In this document: positions 16,882 to 26,114 of the stretch, one piece after another
Layout: the number at the start of each line of letters is the position of its first letter
Numbering within the stretch: the stretch's first letter is position 1
NCBI GenBank assembly: GCA_017538965.1
Contig: JAFYHU010000017.1
Location: forward strand, 35,212 to 99,211
DNA length: 64,000 nt
Direction of reading: 5' to 3'
Origin: Oscillospiraceae bacterium
GTDB lineage: Bacteria > Bacillota > Clostridia > Oscillospirales > Oscillospiraceae
Notes under the pieces: generated by a model
What the model was told of the DNA's origin: nothing
Seen by the model: the letters and a program-made list of their open reading frames with translations, nothing else
The model's database searches: none
Translations under genes and position numbers: made by a program

Positions 16882-16931
16882 AAAAACCGCATCCGGGATC
16901 TGACACGGTCCCGGATGCGGTTTTTCTGATT
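16876..16931. terminator. Strong bidirectional terminator
   Basis: A stem of about 23 bp (AATCAGAAAAACCGCATCCGG and its complement) with a 10-nt loop, flanked by A and T runs. It separates the truncated CoA-transferase from the convergent MFS gene. Confidence 0.9.
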
Positions 16932-16950
16932 AACAGAAGGGAATCTATTC

Positions 16951-18144
16951 TTATTTCCGGATGCTCAGGTTCAGCAGCAGAGCGAGGACGCTCAGCGTCA
17001 GCAGCAGGATGAAGGACGCGGCATAACCGCCGGAAGCGGCGTTGATCAGACTGGCGCCTGTTGCGATAAAGGATGCCGGAATCAGATTGCAGTTCATCAC
17101 CGCAAAGTTCATCGGGAAGTATCTGGTGCCGAAGACCTCAGAGGTGAAGGCCGAGCTGATGGTCGGGCAGGTTCCGTAGGAAAGACCGGTCAGGCAGAGC
17201 CCCGCAACTCCGAGAGCGGCGGAGCCGGTCAGAATGGACAGCAGCGTGATGCCGGCCGCGCAGATCGTCATGATATTCGCGGAAATCATCGTCGTGCGCC
17301 GCCCGAAGCGGTCAAACACCGCACCCGTGATGACACGGCCAAGCCCGTTGCAGACCGATAGAATCCCGACCAGCGTCGTCGCGGCCCCTGCCGCGAGGCC
17401 GACCGAAAGCGCCAGATCCTTTGCCATGGAGATGACGGTGTTGCCGACTGCCGCAAGGAAGATCAGGATCAGCATCCCCTTCCAGAAGGTGACCGTCTTC
17501 AGCATCTGGGCCGTAGTCAGATCCGTGCTTTCCGCCTCAGGATCATTCTTCCGTACGGGTTCGGCTTCCGGCGCTTTTTTCAGAATCAGCGCGGCCAGCA
17601 CCAGGACAAGACCCAGCGCGATGCCGATGACGCGGTAGGCGCTCCGCCAGCCGAGCGAGGGACTCGCGATCAGCGCATCCGCGGCGCTCCCGATCACGAG
17701 AGCGGAAGCTCCGAAGCCCATCATCATCACGCCGGAAGCCAGGCCCTTTTTATCCGGAAACCAGGCGTTCACAGTTGAGATAATGCAGTTATAGGCAATG
17801 CCGATGCCGAGCCCGGCCATAAAACCGTAACTGAAATAAAGAACACCGATGCTATCGTCCATGCCGGAGGCAATCAGGAATCCCGCGGCCGAAAGGACAG
17901 CGCTGATGATGCAGGCGGTGCGGAGCCCCAGCCGCCTGTTCAGAACGCCCCCCAGCATGCCGCCCAGGCAGAAGCAACACATGGTCAGCGTAAAATTCAG
18001 GCTCAACGCCGACGCGCTCCAGCCGAACTCGGCAGCGAGAGGCGCCTTCAGGATCGACCAGGCATAGATCACGCCCGCAAAAAGCAGCGCGGCAGTCCCC
18101 ACTGCAAGATACAGCCAGCGAACGGAGGAATTGGTTTTCTTCAT
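16951..18144 (-). CDS. MFS transporter, oxalate/formate-antiporter-like (OFA)
   Basis: A 397-residue membrane protein with about 12 hydrophobic segments and an acidic/charged central loop (EAEPVRKNDPEAEST). AWSILKAPLAAEFGWS and FGRRTTM are typical of the OFA/MCT-like branch of MFS, which moves organic acid anions. The start at 18144 (MKKTNSSVRWLYL) is used rather than 18297 because the preceding 51 residues are not family-like and GAAAGGGAAAG precedes it. It lies 100 bp after a ketopantoate-reductase-like gene on the same strand, in a block of carboxylate-metabolism genes. It could export or import an organic acid handled there. The substrate is unknown. Confidence 0.85.
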   Translation of the reverse strand: MKKTNSSVRWLYLAVGTAALLFAGVIYAWSILKAPLAAEFGWSASALSLNFTLTMCCFCLGGMLGGVLNRRLGLRTACIISAVLSAAGFLIASGMDDSIGVLYFSYGFMAGLGIGIAYNCIISTVNAWFPDKKGLASGVMMMGFGASALVIGSAADALIASPSLGWRSAYRVIGIALGLVLVLAALILKKAPEAEPVRKNDPEAESTDLTTAQMLKTVTFWKGMLILIFLAAVGNTVISMAKDLALSVGLAAGAATTLVGILSVCNGLGRVITGAVFDRFGRRTTMISANIMTICAAGITLLSILTGSAALGVAGLCLTGLSYGTCPTISSAFTSEVFGTRYFPMNFAVMNCNLIPASFIATGASLINAASGGYAASFILLLTLSVLALLLNLSIRK

Positions 18145-18244
18145 AACGGCTTTCCCTTTCTTCTGCCGGACAAAGCGCTCCATGGTCAGCGGAACATGGA
18201 ACGCTTTGTTCAAGGAGTGAAATTGATAAAGAGGCCTGTCGGGT

Positions 18245-19207
18245 TTACGCCTGCTTAAACTGAATGTCGTAGGTGGCCTGCATGCATTTGACCACATGGG
18301 TCAGCACATCGCAGGTCGGAGTCGGTACATTGACGCGCTTTCCGTAACGGGAAATGGCACCCGTCATAAAGTCTACCTCGGTCTGACGATGATGCATCAG
18401 CATATCCTGCGCCATGGAGGGATAGTAGTTCGCCAGACCCTCCTGCAGGTGAAGGTGGTCTTCCTGAATAAACTCCCAGAGTCCCGGGATGCCCATTGCC
18501 TCGGCGACGGCAGAAGCCTCGCGGTAAACGCCGAATACCAGTTCTCTTCCGTCGGGATTGGCGTCCACCTCGCCGATCTTCAGCCGCAGAACCGAGCAGA
18601 CGGTATTGTTCGCTGCGTTCGAGGTAACCTTTTTCCAGATGTACGGACGGACATCATCAAAGTATTTCGGTTCCAGACCGCCTTTGGCAAAGCACTCTTC
18701 CAGATATTTCCCCGCCCGGTCGTTGAGCTCGCTCTTAACGGACGGCCCGATGAACATGTTGGTTCCGGGATGGGGCTTAGCGACGCAGACGCCAGGCTCA
18801 GGAAGCTCAGTACCCATGTTGCCGCAGCCGAAGAGCACGCGCTCAGCGGGGATGAACTTCAGGCACTCGTCTTCGTTGCCGAGTCCGTTTTGCAGCGAGC
18901 AGACTACGGTTTCCGGCCCGATGCAGTTCTTCGAGGCTTCCAGAACCGTTGCGGTCTGGGTGCATTTTACCATAACGATGGCAATGTCGACAATCCCGAT
19001 ATCCGCTGCGGAAGCCGCCGTTTTGAATCCGGTCTGGGTAATTTCGCCGGCGGGATAGAGGAAGGTCAGGCCTTTTTCGTTGATGGCATCGAGGTGTGCC
19101 TTGTAAAGGTCCACGAGGGTGATGTCGTCCGCACCGCCCAGCTTCAGGTAAGAGGCAAAGACGCTGCCGGCAGCGCCGCTTCCGAGAATTGCAATACGCA
19201 TGATCAT
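18245..19207 (-). CDS. 2-dehydropantoate 2-reductase-like oxidoreductase (ApbA/PanE family)
   Basis: A 320-residue NAD(P)H-dependent enzyme. The Rossmann motif AILGSGAAGSVFASYL is at the N-terminus, the catalytic-type Lys in WKKVTSNAANNTVCSVL follows, and a helical C-terminal domain completes the family layout. PanE reduces 2-ketopantoate to pantoate, but many clostridial paralogues act on other 2-oxo or 2-hydroxy acids. Its place among a 2-oxoacid oxidoreductase, CoA-transferase and carboxylate transporters favours a catabolic 2-hydroxyacid role over pantothenate synthesis, since no other pan gene is present. Two start codons, 19207 and 19201, are both compatible with AGGAG. Confidence 0.85.
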   Translation of the reverse strand: MIMRIAILGSGAAGSVFASYLKLGGADDITLVDLYKAHLDAINEKGLTFLYPAGEITQTGFKTAASAADIGIVDIAIVMVKCTQTATVLEASKNCIGPETVVCSLQNGLGNEDECLKFIPAERVLFGCGNMGTELPEPGVCVAKPHPGTNMFIGPSVKSELNDRAGKYLEECFAKGGLEPKYFDDVRPYIWKKVTSNAANNTVCSVLRLKIGEVDANPDGRELVFGVYREASAVAEAMGIPGLWEFIQEDHLHLQEGLANYYPSMAQDMLMHHRQTEVDFMTGAISRYGKRVNVPTPTCDVLTHVVKCMQATYDIQFKQA

Positions 19208-19234
19208 AATCTCCTTTCGTCAGTCAGACATCTT

Positions 19235-20422
19235 TTATTCGTCAACACCGGACATGTCCATGTTGTGCGCGGTCAGATAAGGCTTGCGGATTTTGCGGTT
19301 GGCAAGAACAATGGCCGGGAAGATCAGCAGCGGGAGGTTCAGATAGCCGAGAATGGTATAGCCGGTGGAGACCAGCTTGACAATGCCGAGCTTGGACGCG
19401 AGCGCGCAGAGCAGAAGAAGAACAGCGACCAGAATGGCATCCTTAAGGGGAGTTTTCTCATCGGGTTTGCGATAGAGCTTGGAATATCGGGCGATGGCGC
19501 CGAAACAGAAACCGACTGCCGTGGACAGAACCGCAACAAAGACCGTAATCACATAGATCAGCTTGACGCCGCTGAACCCAAGCGCGTGCAGCACACCGTA
19601 GAAAGGCAGCGGATTGCTCGCCGTATCCATGACATCATAGCCCTGGATCGTGGTTGAAGCAAGGAAGAACAGGGTCAGAGCCACCAGCATCAGAGAGTTG
19701 CCGCAGACACCGATCACGGCGGCTTTCCTGGCGGTGCTGCGGTTGGGAAGCTGCTCGGATACGGAAGAAATGTTGCCAATGACGTTTGCCTGGAAGGAAG
19801 CATAGATGATTCCGCTCCAGAGGGCGCCGAGGAAGCTCGGTTTGATTCCGTTTGTCCGCCCGGCATTAATGTTTGCCAGCGCTTCACCGAGATGCAGCTG
19901 GCCGGAGCTGAGCGCCATGATGATGATTACGGCCAGGACTGCCAGAACCAGATACATCATGTAGGAAGAAGCACGGGAAACCAGTTTTGCGCCATAGGCG
20001 CACAGGAGCGCCGCACAGATGATGACGAGAATCACACCGATCCAGTAGTTCAGGCCAAACTGGTTATACATCAGGGTGCCGATCGCGTTCAGAGAGCCGC
20101 CGAGCGCGGTCATCATCACGATGATAAACGAAAAATCCAGAAGATAGACGATCCACTTGACGCCCCAGACTTCTTTTGTCCAGTCGGCGTAATTGTACGT
20201 TTTGTAGATGCGGGAGAATTCCGCTGAACAGTAAATGCAGTAGCCGAGCAGGGCCATGGCGAGAACACTTGCGACGGCACCCCAGATGCCGTATTTGACC
20301 CAGTAAACCAGGATCTGTGTGCCAGAGGCCACGCCGGGGCCAAAGTGAGTGCCCATCCAGACACATGCGACACCGATCGCAATCGACAGGGTGGATTGCT
20401 TTTTGTTCACGGATAAAGCCAC
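19235..20422 (-). CDS. YkvI-family membrane transporter
   Basis: A 395-residue polytopic protein with about 10-11 hydrophobic helices. IAIGVACVWMGTHFGPGVASGTQ near the start is a broken first helix of the LeuT/APC fold, as in the YkvI family of Firmicutes and related amino-acid-type carriers. AGGAAGGTGG precedes the ATG. A 34-bp LysR-type operator lies 59 bp upstream at 20481-20514, matching those of the hydrolase gene and the oxidoreductase operon, so it is probably induced with them and may import the shared substrate. The ligand of this family is not established. Confidence 0.83.
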   Translation of the reverse strand: MALSVNKKQSTLSIAIGVACVWMGTHFGPGVASGTQILVYWVKYGIWGAVASVLAMALLGYCIYCSAEFSRIYKTYNYADWTKEVWGVKWIVYLLDFSFIIVMMTALGGSLNAIGTLMYNQFGLNYWIGVILVIICAALLCAYGAKLVSRASSYMMYLVLAVLAVIIIMALSSGQLHLGEALANINAGRTNGIKPSFLGALWSGIIYASFQANVIGNISSVSEQLPNRSTARKAAVIGVCGNSLMLVALTLFFLASTTIQGYDVMDTASNPLPFYGVLHALGFSGVKLIYVITVFVAVLSTAVGFCFGAIARYSKLYRKPDEKTPLKDAILVAVLLLLCALASKLGIVKLVSTGYTILGYLNLPLLIFPAIVLANRKIRKPYLTAHNMDMSGVDE

Positions 20423-20480
20423 CTTCCTTTGAAAATAATTAGGTTTCCTCTGAGAATAGGATAACGGAAAACGGCCCGTT

Positions 20481-20514
20481 TGTGAAATGCAAAAAGCGTA
20501 TCACAGTAATTCAC
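20481..20514 (-). promoter_or_regulatory. Putative LysR-type operator A (upstream of YkvI transporter)
   Basis: It has GTGAAATGCAAA, then GCGTATCAC, then GTAATTCAC, with outer dyad symmetry GTGAA/TTCAC. Sites at 24598-24631 and 29495-29528 match almost base for base. They probably bind the LysR regulator encoded at 29641. Confidence 0.8.
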
Positions 20515-20546
20515 AGCCTGTGCTTTTTCGCCGGAAGGCAGAAAAA

Positions 20547-20570
20547 CAGCCGGCTCGGATGAGCCGGCTG
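20547..20570 (-). terminator. Terminator of the flavin reductase gene
   Basis: A 10-bp perfect stem (CAGCCGGCTC/GAGCCGGCTG) with a 4-nt loop and TTTTT on the minus strand, 20 bp after the stop codon. Confidence 0.9.
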
Positions 20571-20590
20571 TCTGATATGCCGGAAATCTT

Positions 20591-22585
20591 TTATGCTTTG
20601 CCGTTGACGACGATCTTTGCCGCGCGTCGGCCGAAGGTCATGGTGCGTCCGCAGGCAAGACCCGTGAACAGGTTCGGATAGTTGTTGGCAAAGAAGCCGC
20701 CCGTGCAGTCGCCGGTGGCATACAGGCCTTCAATCGGTTTGCCGGTGTCCTTGCGGAGAACCTGCATTCTGGTGTTGATGCGGCAGCCATCCAGCGTGGT
20801 CAGATGCCAGGCACAGGTGCGGATGCCGTAGAACGGCGCCGTGTCAACCGGGGTCATGCGGTGCGCGCCCTTGCCATAATCCTCGTCCACACCCTTGGCG
20901 CAGAGTTCGTTGTAGCGTTCTACCGTCTTCACAAACGCATCAACCGGAATGTTCAGCTTTTCTGCAAGTTCTTCCAGCGTATCCGCCTTCTGAAGATAAC
21001 CGAGTTCAAGATGCGAGTTCTCGCCTTCTGTCATGTCTTTCCAGCAGACATCGTAGCTTCTGTTCGAAATCGCTCCGTTCGGGAACGGGAACAGGCGGCA
21101 GCAGCCGACTTCGTCAAACTGCTCGCAGTATTCCTTGTTGTTGGCATCAAAAATGTCGCAGTAGGTGTGATAGGGCTGCATGTACATGCTGTGCAGCATG
21201 AACTCGTAGGGGCCCGACTCGTTGCAGAAGCGCTCGCCGTTCAGGTTGACCTTCAGGAAGGGCTGCTCGCCGAACCAGAACCACTTGCCGTTGGTCTTGT
21301 ATCCGGCGGTTTCGGTCGGCAACACGCTGCAGCGGTTGAACATCATGGATGCGTGGCAGGGATCCATCTCGGCGCCCGCCCAGAGCATCGCCTTGATGCC
21401 GGAGCCGTCGTCCGTCGATCCGATCGGCACGTTGGCCTTCATCTTCATGGTCATCGGCTGCAGAGCCAGCATCATGTCGGTGTTGGTGGCGTAGCCGCCC
21501 GTCGCCATGATGACGCCCTTGGAGGCCTTAATGCGGATGTAGTGCTCGTCCGTCATATCCTGTGCGATAACGCCGGTAACTCTTCCTTCCGCGGCATCTA
21601 CATCCAGCTTGATAAGAGCGGTATTGCAGCGGATTTCTCCGCCCCGCTCCTCGAGGAAGGCCCGCATGTCGGTGTTGAGGTCGACATCGTCCGGTTTGTC
21701 TTCCGTGGCATGGGGGCTGTGTCCGGTGGCATAGGCCTTGTCTCGCTCGGGGTCATTCAGATCGCCGACGCCGCCCTCAAGGCTCATATACCAGTGGCCG
21801 GTCGACTCGAGCATGTCGGTCAGCCAGTCCACCGTCTCGCCGGAATTGTCGATCCAGACCTTGACAAGGTCGCTGTCCACATAGCCGCTGGCATAGCGGA
21901 CGATATCCTGCAGGGCTTCGATTTTGTCAATCTTGAATTCCGGATACTCATCAAAGCTTGCAAGCTGAAGCTTCGAGTTGATTGAGCCGATGTCCTCCTT
22001 GATCTTGGTGGGATTCTCGCGCTTCTCGATGACGAGGACCTTTGCGCCCTCTTCCGCGGCAGTCATGGATGCAAGCCAGCCGCCGGTGCCGCAGCCGACC
22101 ACCAGGACTTCGGTCTCGAGCTCTTCGGTGATGTCTGCTTCATCAATTTCGGGTGCCTCGCCGAGCCAGTCGGCAACGGCTTCGCTCTTCTCGGACAGCG
22201 TGACGGCCTCTCCGCTCGCCTGCTCAATGCAGGCGGCCGCTGCCTGGCGGACGGCATCGCTGGTGACGGTTGCGCCGGTGACGGCATCCACATCCGCGCC
22301 CTGCGCGTCAAGAATTGCCTGCTGCATCTTCTCGCCGATGTCGGCGCCGATGCCTTTGGTCTCGCCCGATACATCAATCTCGACGTCCGTGATGCTGTTC
22401 GCGTCAAAGGTCATGGTGACGGTGACATCGCTGGCGATGCCTTTGGCGGATGCGCTGTAGGTGCCGGGGGTATAAATGCCCTTCTCTTCGGCAAATGCGG
22501 ATACTCCGGTGACGGAGCTGAGGGCGGCGGCCGCGGTTCCGGCCAGGGCCCCCTTCAGGAAATCGCGACGGGTCAGTTCTTTCAT
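20591..22585 (-). CDS. Exported flavin reductase: Tat-type signal, FMN-binding domain, FAD_binding_2 domain
   Basis: A 664-residue protein. Residues 1-32 are a Tat-like signal (TRRDFLKGALAGTAAAALSS). Residues about 37-125 form an FMN_bind domain with the flavinylation motif TGATVTSD (attachment expected at Thr106, needing an ApbE enzyme not seen here). From 158 on is a fumarate-reductase/urocanate-reductase-type FAD domain (VVGCGTGG at 162-169). Members reduce enoates or other acceptors outside the membrane, so the gene may support anaerobic respiration on an unsaturated acid. Start 22585 is chosen as the better-spaced of two adjacent ATGs after AGGAG. The acceptor is unknown. The upstream region has only a weak match to the operators. 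Confidence 0.9.
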   Translation of the reverse strand: MKELTRRDFLKGALAGTAAAALSSVTGVSAFAEEKGIYTPGTYSASAKGIASDVTVTMTFDANSITDVEIDVSGETKGIGADIGEKMQQAILDAQGADVDAVTGATVTSDAVRQAAAACIEQASGEAVTLSEKSEAVADWLGEAPEIDEADITEELETEVLVVGCGTGGWLASMTAAEEGAKVLVIEKRENPTKIKEDIGSINSKLQLASFDEYPEFKIDKIEALQDIVRYASGYVDSDLVKVWIDNSGETVDWLTDMLESTGHWYMSLEGGVGDLNDPERDKAYATGHSPHATEDKPDDVDLNTDMRAFLEERGGEIRCNTALIKLDVDAAEGRVTGVIAQDMTDEHYIRIKASKGVIMATGGYATNTDMMLALQPMTMKMKANVPIGSTDDGSGIKAMLWAGAEMDPCHASMMFNRCSVLPTETAGYKTNGKWFWFGEQPFLKVNLNGERFCNESGPYEFMLHSMYMQPYHTYCDIFDANNKEYCEQFDEVGCCRLFPFPNGAISNRSYDVCWKDMTEGENSHLELGYLQKADTLEELAEKLNIPVDAFVKTVERYNELCAKGVDEDYGKGAHRMTPVDTAPFYGIRTCAWHLTTLDGCRINTRMQVLRKDTGKPIEGLYATGDCTGGFFANNYPNLFTGLACGRTMTFGRRAAKIVVNGKA

Positions 22586-22717
22586 CATTTGCTCCTTTCT
22601 TTTTTGAAAATTTTCGTTTTTATGTTGAATTTGCGTTGAATCTATAGTACCGAAAAACAACCGTGTTGTCAAATGCATAATGTGTCTCCGACGCGGAGAA
22701 TCTATGCTTTATCCGCC

Positions 22718-24514
22718 TCAGAAAACCAGAGTGAATCCGGAGAGCGTTACCATGCCGGCAAAGAGCGCAGCCGGAATAACACCAACCCAAATATTGCCGT
22801 ACTTGCGGTAAAGATAGGTCACCACGCCGGTGGTGCCGCCCATCATGTAGCAATAGCCAAAGGCAAAGTCGAGAGAACCGCAGGACTTGTTTGTGCCGGT
22901 GCCGTAGATATCAATCTGAGGGATCGGAGCATAGCCGGTACCGATGATCATGGAGCCGCCATACTGGATCAGCAGCAGAACAAACAGAGCGGAGGCGGTC
23001 ATGCAGGTGTTGATGATAACGGCGCGGCGCATATCCTTCTTCTCGTCTCCTGTGGAAGGAAGCACACGCTGGGACATGTTACCGATGAACATGACGATGA
23101 AGATGACGAGCATATAGGGAATGGCACGGGTGATGCGCATGGGAGCAAACTGCAGATAGGTGGAGAGATTCCAGACCTGGTAGTTGATGCCGGCGAAGCC
23201 TTCGAGCAGGCGCAGCCACACGCCGACGAATATCAGAACGACGAGCCCCATGATAAACGATTTGCCGGGCTTGGACCAATCGATCTTCCTGTCTCCGTCA
23301 GCACCGAGAGCGTAGGTACCGAGGCTGTCCTGGATACCTGCCTTCTTGCGCTTGCCGGCAGCAAGGATCATGCGGACAACGCCGATCGCTGCCACAACCA
23401 GCAGCCAGGCCATGATGCCGTTGAGGTTGGAGGAGGTCCAGATCTTGTTGATCCAGGTGCCGCTGGTCCATTTGATGGCATAGGCGGAGACATGTACGAA
23501 GATGAGAGCAGGAATAATCAGGGTGAACAGGAAATCGAGCGCCCAGGCCTTGCCGCCCTTGCGAGGCTCCTTGACCGGAACGGGGTTGGCGATGGCTTTG
23601 AAGTAATCCAGCTGCATCAGAAGGTTGACGCCGGCAGCCAGCAGGAACATCATGGTCACGCAGGCGATGCCGGAGAAAAGCTGCTGCCAGCCCCAGACCG
23701 TACCGGTTTTTGCAACGGGCTCGTCATTGACGGCGGACTCATAAGCAAGAATGGTGTCGATCGTAGTACCGGAGATATTGCCGGTCTGATGCAGAGTGCC
23801 GTCGATCTGCGCATAGCGAAGCAGATGGCCGCCGCGCCAGTCGGTCACGTCCACACCGGGCTGGAGATCAGGAACATCGGTCTGCTCGCGCATGAACGCA
23901 AGACATTCTTCGGGATTGCCGAGGAAGTCGCCGTCATACTGGTCGGCTGTAGACTTGATGAGGCAGTAGTTGGTCTCGAAATCCTTAACGCCGCCGCTGA
24001 TCAGCGCCATAAAGGGACCAAACACATTGCAGATGCTGTGTACCTTGTCCGGCATGGCCCGGTAGGTGATGGCCGAGGTGGCCGTACCGGCGGAGTAACC
24101 GATCAAGTTCAGTTGATCCTTCTGGACAAAGCTCAGATTGTTGGCGTAGTCCGCCACATACACGGACTGCACATTGCGGTCAACATCGACCGCAGATTCG
24201 CCGCCGCCCTGCAGGTCAGGAGAGAGCACAACATAGCCGCGGCGGGCAAGCTCCATGCTCCAGGTGTCGTTGGAATGAGCATGATTGGAACGGCCGTGGA
24301 AAATGACCGCGACAGGCGCAGGGGTCTCATCCGTAGCGGTTTTGGGCACATACAGCAGAGAACTGATCTGCGAGCCGTCAGGGCCGTTGATGTAAATGCG
24401 CGTAATCCTGACCTGGCCCCAGTCGGACTGGAAGCCCCAGATGAAGATGCTGCAGACCAGAAGGATTGCCAGACAGAGGCAGAAGAATCGAACTGCTTTT
24501 TTCTTTTCGCTCAT
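22718..24514 (-). CDS. Alpha/beta-hydrolase domain fused to a multi-pass membrane domain
   Basis: A 598-residue protein. One membrane helix (about 8-28) is followed by an alpha/beta-hydrolase domain (about 40-230) with VIFHGRSNHAH as oxyanion region and a nucleophile elbow GYSAGTA. From about residue 245 there are eight or more hydrophobic helices. The hydrolase domain would face outside if the first helix is N-in. Start 24514 is preferred over 24523 because the upstream ATG directly abuts the AGG site. A conserved 34-bp operator lies 84 bp upstream. It may release a carboxylic acid or alcohol outside the cell for the neighbouring enzymes. I know no characterised example of this fusion. Confidence 0.8.
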   Translation of the reverse strand: MSEKKKAVRFFCLCLAILLVCSIFIWGFQSDWGQVRITRIYINGPDGSQISSLLYVPKTATDETPAPVAVIFHGRSNHAHSNDTWSMELARRGYVVLSPDLQGGGESAVDVDRNVQSVYVADYANNLSFVQKDQLNLIGYSAGTATSAITYRAMPDKVHSICNVFGPFMALISGGVKDFETNYCLIKSTADQYDGDFLGNPEECLAFMREQTDVPDLQPGVDVTDWRGGHLLRYAQIDGTLHQTGNISGTTIDTILAYESAVNDEPVAKTGTVWGWQQLFSGIACVTMMFLLAAGVNLLMQLDYFKAIANPVPVKEPRKGGKAWALDFLFTLIIPALIFVHVSAYAIKWTSGTWINKIWTSSNLNGIMAWLLVVAAIGVVRMILAAGKRKKAGIQDSLGTYALGADGDRKIDWSKPGKSFIMGLVVLIFVGVWLRLLEGFAGINYQVWNLSTYLQFAPMRITRAIPYMLVIFIVMFIGNMSQRVLPSTGDEKKDMRRAVIINTCMTASALFVLLLIQYGGSMIIGTGYAPIPQIDIYGTGTNKSCGSLDFAFGYCYMMGGTTGVVTYLYRKYGNIWVGVIPAALFAGMVTLSGFTLVF

Positions 24515-24597
24515 TGGAACCATCCTTTCATTTTTGACATTCTTTGTGAGCCTTATTGAGTTTGAGCTGCTTCAAAGATACCGGAAAACAGGCGGTT

Positions 24598-24631
24598 TGT
24601 GAAATGCAAATAGCGTATTACTGTAATTCAC
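24598..24631 (-). promoter_or_regulatory. Putative LysR-type operator B (upstream of hydrolase/membrane fusion)
   Basis: It differs from site A at only three positions over 34 bp, retaining GTGAAATGCAAA, GCGTATTAC and GTAATTCAC. It stands between the hydrolase start and the terminator of the CoA-transferase operon. Confidence 0.8.
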
Positions 24632-24648
24632 TGTCTGATGAAAGCAGA

Positions 24649-24683
24649 ATGGCCACCCTCCCGGTTTCTGAGAGGATGGCCAT
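24649..24683 (-). terminator. Terminator of the oxidoreductase/CoA-transferase operon
   Basis: The stem pairs ATGGCCA-CCTC with GAGG-TGGCCAT around a short loop, just after the CoA-transferase stop. The minus-strand tail TTCTGCTTT is only moderately T-rich. Confidence 0.65.
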
Positions 24684-24698
24684 AGCGCTGTTTCTGAT

Positions 24699-26033
24699 TT
24701 ATCTTTTGTTGCTCCGGCGCCAGATTTTCTGCTCTTCCGCCGCCCGGATCAGCTCGTCCCGGAAGTCGGGGTGGGCAATGCCGATCAGCGCCTCGGCGCG
24801 CTGCCAGGTGGGCTTGCCGGGAAGCGAGGCGATGCCGTACTCGGTCACGATATTCGGCGCCTGGGTGCGCGGCGTGGTGATGATGTCGCCGCCGGTAAAG
24901 TGAGGGATGATGTTCGAGTGCGGATTCCCCGCCTTGTCGGTGAAGGTGGAGTGCATGGCGAGGAAGGCACGGCCGTGCTCCGCTTCCATGGCGCCGGTGA
25001 TGAAGTCCACCTGACCGCCGGTTCCGGAAATCTGCCGCAGGCCGGCCGATTCACTGCTTACCTGGCCGAAGAGGTCGACCGCGATGCAGCCGTTGATCGA
25101 GATAAAATTATCCAGTTCCTTAATGACGGCCGGGCTGTTGACATAGCGCATCGGCGCGGAAAGAATCGCGTCGTTGTGATCGAGAAAGTCATACAGTGCC
25201 CGGGAGCCGTTGCAGATCGAGAAAATGCCCTTGCCGCGGTTCAGCTTCTTTTTGGCGTTGGTGATTTTTCCCGCGCGGTACAGGTCCAGATACCCGTCGC
25301 TCATCAGTTCGGTGTGCATGCCGAGATCCTTCACGTCCGACTCAGCGATCATGCTGCCGATGGAGTTCGGAATGCCGCCGATGCCGAGCTGAAGCGTACT
25401 GCCGCTCGTGACATAGGGGAAGATATGAGAAGCGATTTTTCTGTCGACATCGGTGGCCGCCGGGCTCTTGACGGTCGGGATGGGAAGATCGCTCTCGACC
25501 ACGGCGTCCACATCCAGAATGCTGATATGATCATTTTCAATCCCGGCAACCGTCGGCATCGTCGGGTTTACTTCCACAATAATATGCTCCGCCACATCCA
25601 GAATCTCCTGCATGGCGCAGTTGGTCAGGCCGTAGGAGAAGTTTCCGTTCGCATCCATGGGTGCGACCGTGATCATGGCGACATTCACGGGGGCAAATCC
25701 CTTGCGGTAATAGGTCCCGTTATGACGGAACAGCATCGGCATGTGGAAGGCGCGCCCCTGGTCGATATATTTCCGGTCCAGCCCGGAGCAATGCCAGAGA
25801 TTATAAGTGAACGACTGTCCGGGATCATGCTCCACCGTCGCGATCGGAATCATGGAGATTGCGTTGCGGATCTTGACATCCTTCAGTTCGCCGCTGCGTT
25901 TTGCCAGCGCCGCGTCCAGCAGCTGGGGATAGGAGCAGGTCTGGCTGTAATCAACCCAGTCGCCGTCTTTGATTATTTTTACCGCTTCCTCCGGGGTACG
26001 AAGCTTTTCCGCATATATTGCCTGATAATCCAT
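24699..26033 (-). CDS. Acyl-CoA:carboxylate CoA-transferase (acetyl-CoA hydrolase/transferase family)
   Basis: A 444-residue enzyme of the butyryl-CoA:acetate / 4-hydroxybutyrate CoA-transferase group. Landmarks are DGDWVDYSQ near the start, the likely catalytic Glu242 in MHTELMSDG, the CoA-binding [10 protein letters not shown] at 217-226 and [16 protein letters not shown] in the C-terminal domain. Length is normal. It is the last gene of the 2-oxoacid:ferredoxin oxidoreductase operon, so it could move CoA from the acyl-CoA product to acetate or to the incoming acid. A truncated, highly similar copy is at 15987-16802. The start is supported by AGGAAGGAAC upstream. Confidence 0.92.
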   Translation of the reverse strand: MDYQAIYAEKLRTPEEAVKIIKDGDWVDYSQTCSYPQLLDAALAKRSGELKDVKIRNAISMIPIATVEHDPGQSFTYNLWHCSGLDRKYIDQGRAFHMPMLFRHNGTYYRKGFAPVNVAMITVAPMDANGNFSYGLTNCAMQEILDVAEHIIVEVNPTMPTVAGIENDHISILDVDAVVESDLPIPTVKSPAATDVDRKIASHIFPYVTSGSTLQLGIGGIPNSIGSMIAESDVKDLGMHTELMSDGYLDLYRAGKITNAKKKLNRGKGIFSICNGSRALYDFLDHNDAILSAPMRYVNSPAVIKELDNFISINGCIAVDLFGQVSSESAGLRQISGTGGQVDFITGAMEAEHGRAFLAMHSTFTDKAGNPHSNIIPHFTGGDIITTPRTQAPNIVTEYGIASLPGKPTWQRAEALIGIAHPDFRDELIRAAEEQKIWRRSNKR

Positions 26034-26070
26034 GGTTTCTTGTTCCTTCCTGTTCTGTAATATATAGGAT

Positions 26071-26106
26071 GATAACGCCCGACACCAATCGATGTCAAGC
26101 GTTATC
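26071..26106 (-). promoter_or_regulatory. 36-nt stem-loop leader, copy 2
   Basis: GATAACGC pairs perfectly with GCGTTATC, and the inner bases can continue with G-U pairs. It lies between the gamma-subunit gene and the CoA-transferase gene and may tune expression within the operon. A similar element precedes the truncated CoA-transferase copy at 15912-15947. Confidence 0.65.
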
Positions 26107-26114
26107 AGGAAATG

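Noticed and set aside
22673-24559. A 628-codon antisense frame over the hydrolase/membrane fusion
   Set aside because: The minus-strand gene has a nucleophile motif, membrane helices and an operator. The antisense frame is charged and His/Asp-rich, as expected for a mirror of membrane codons.
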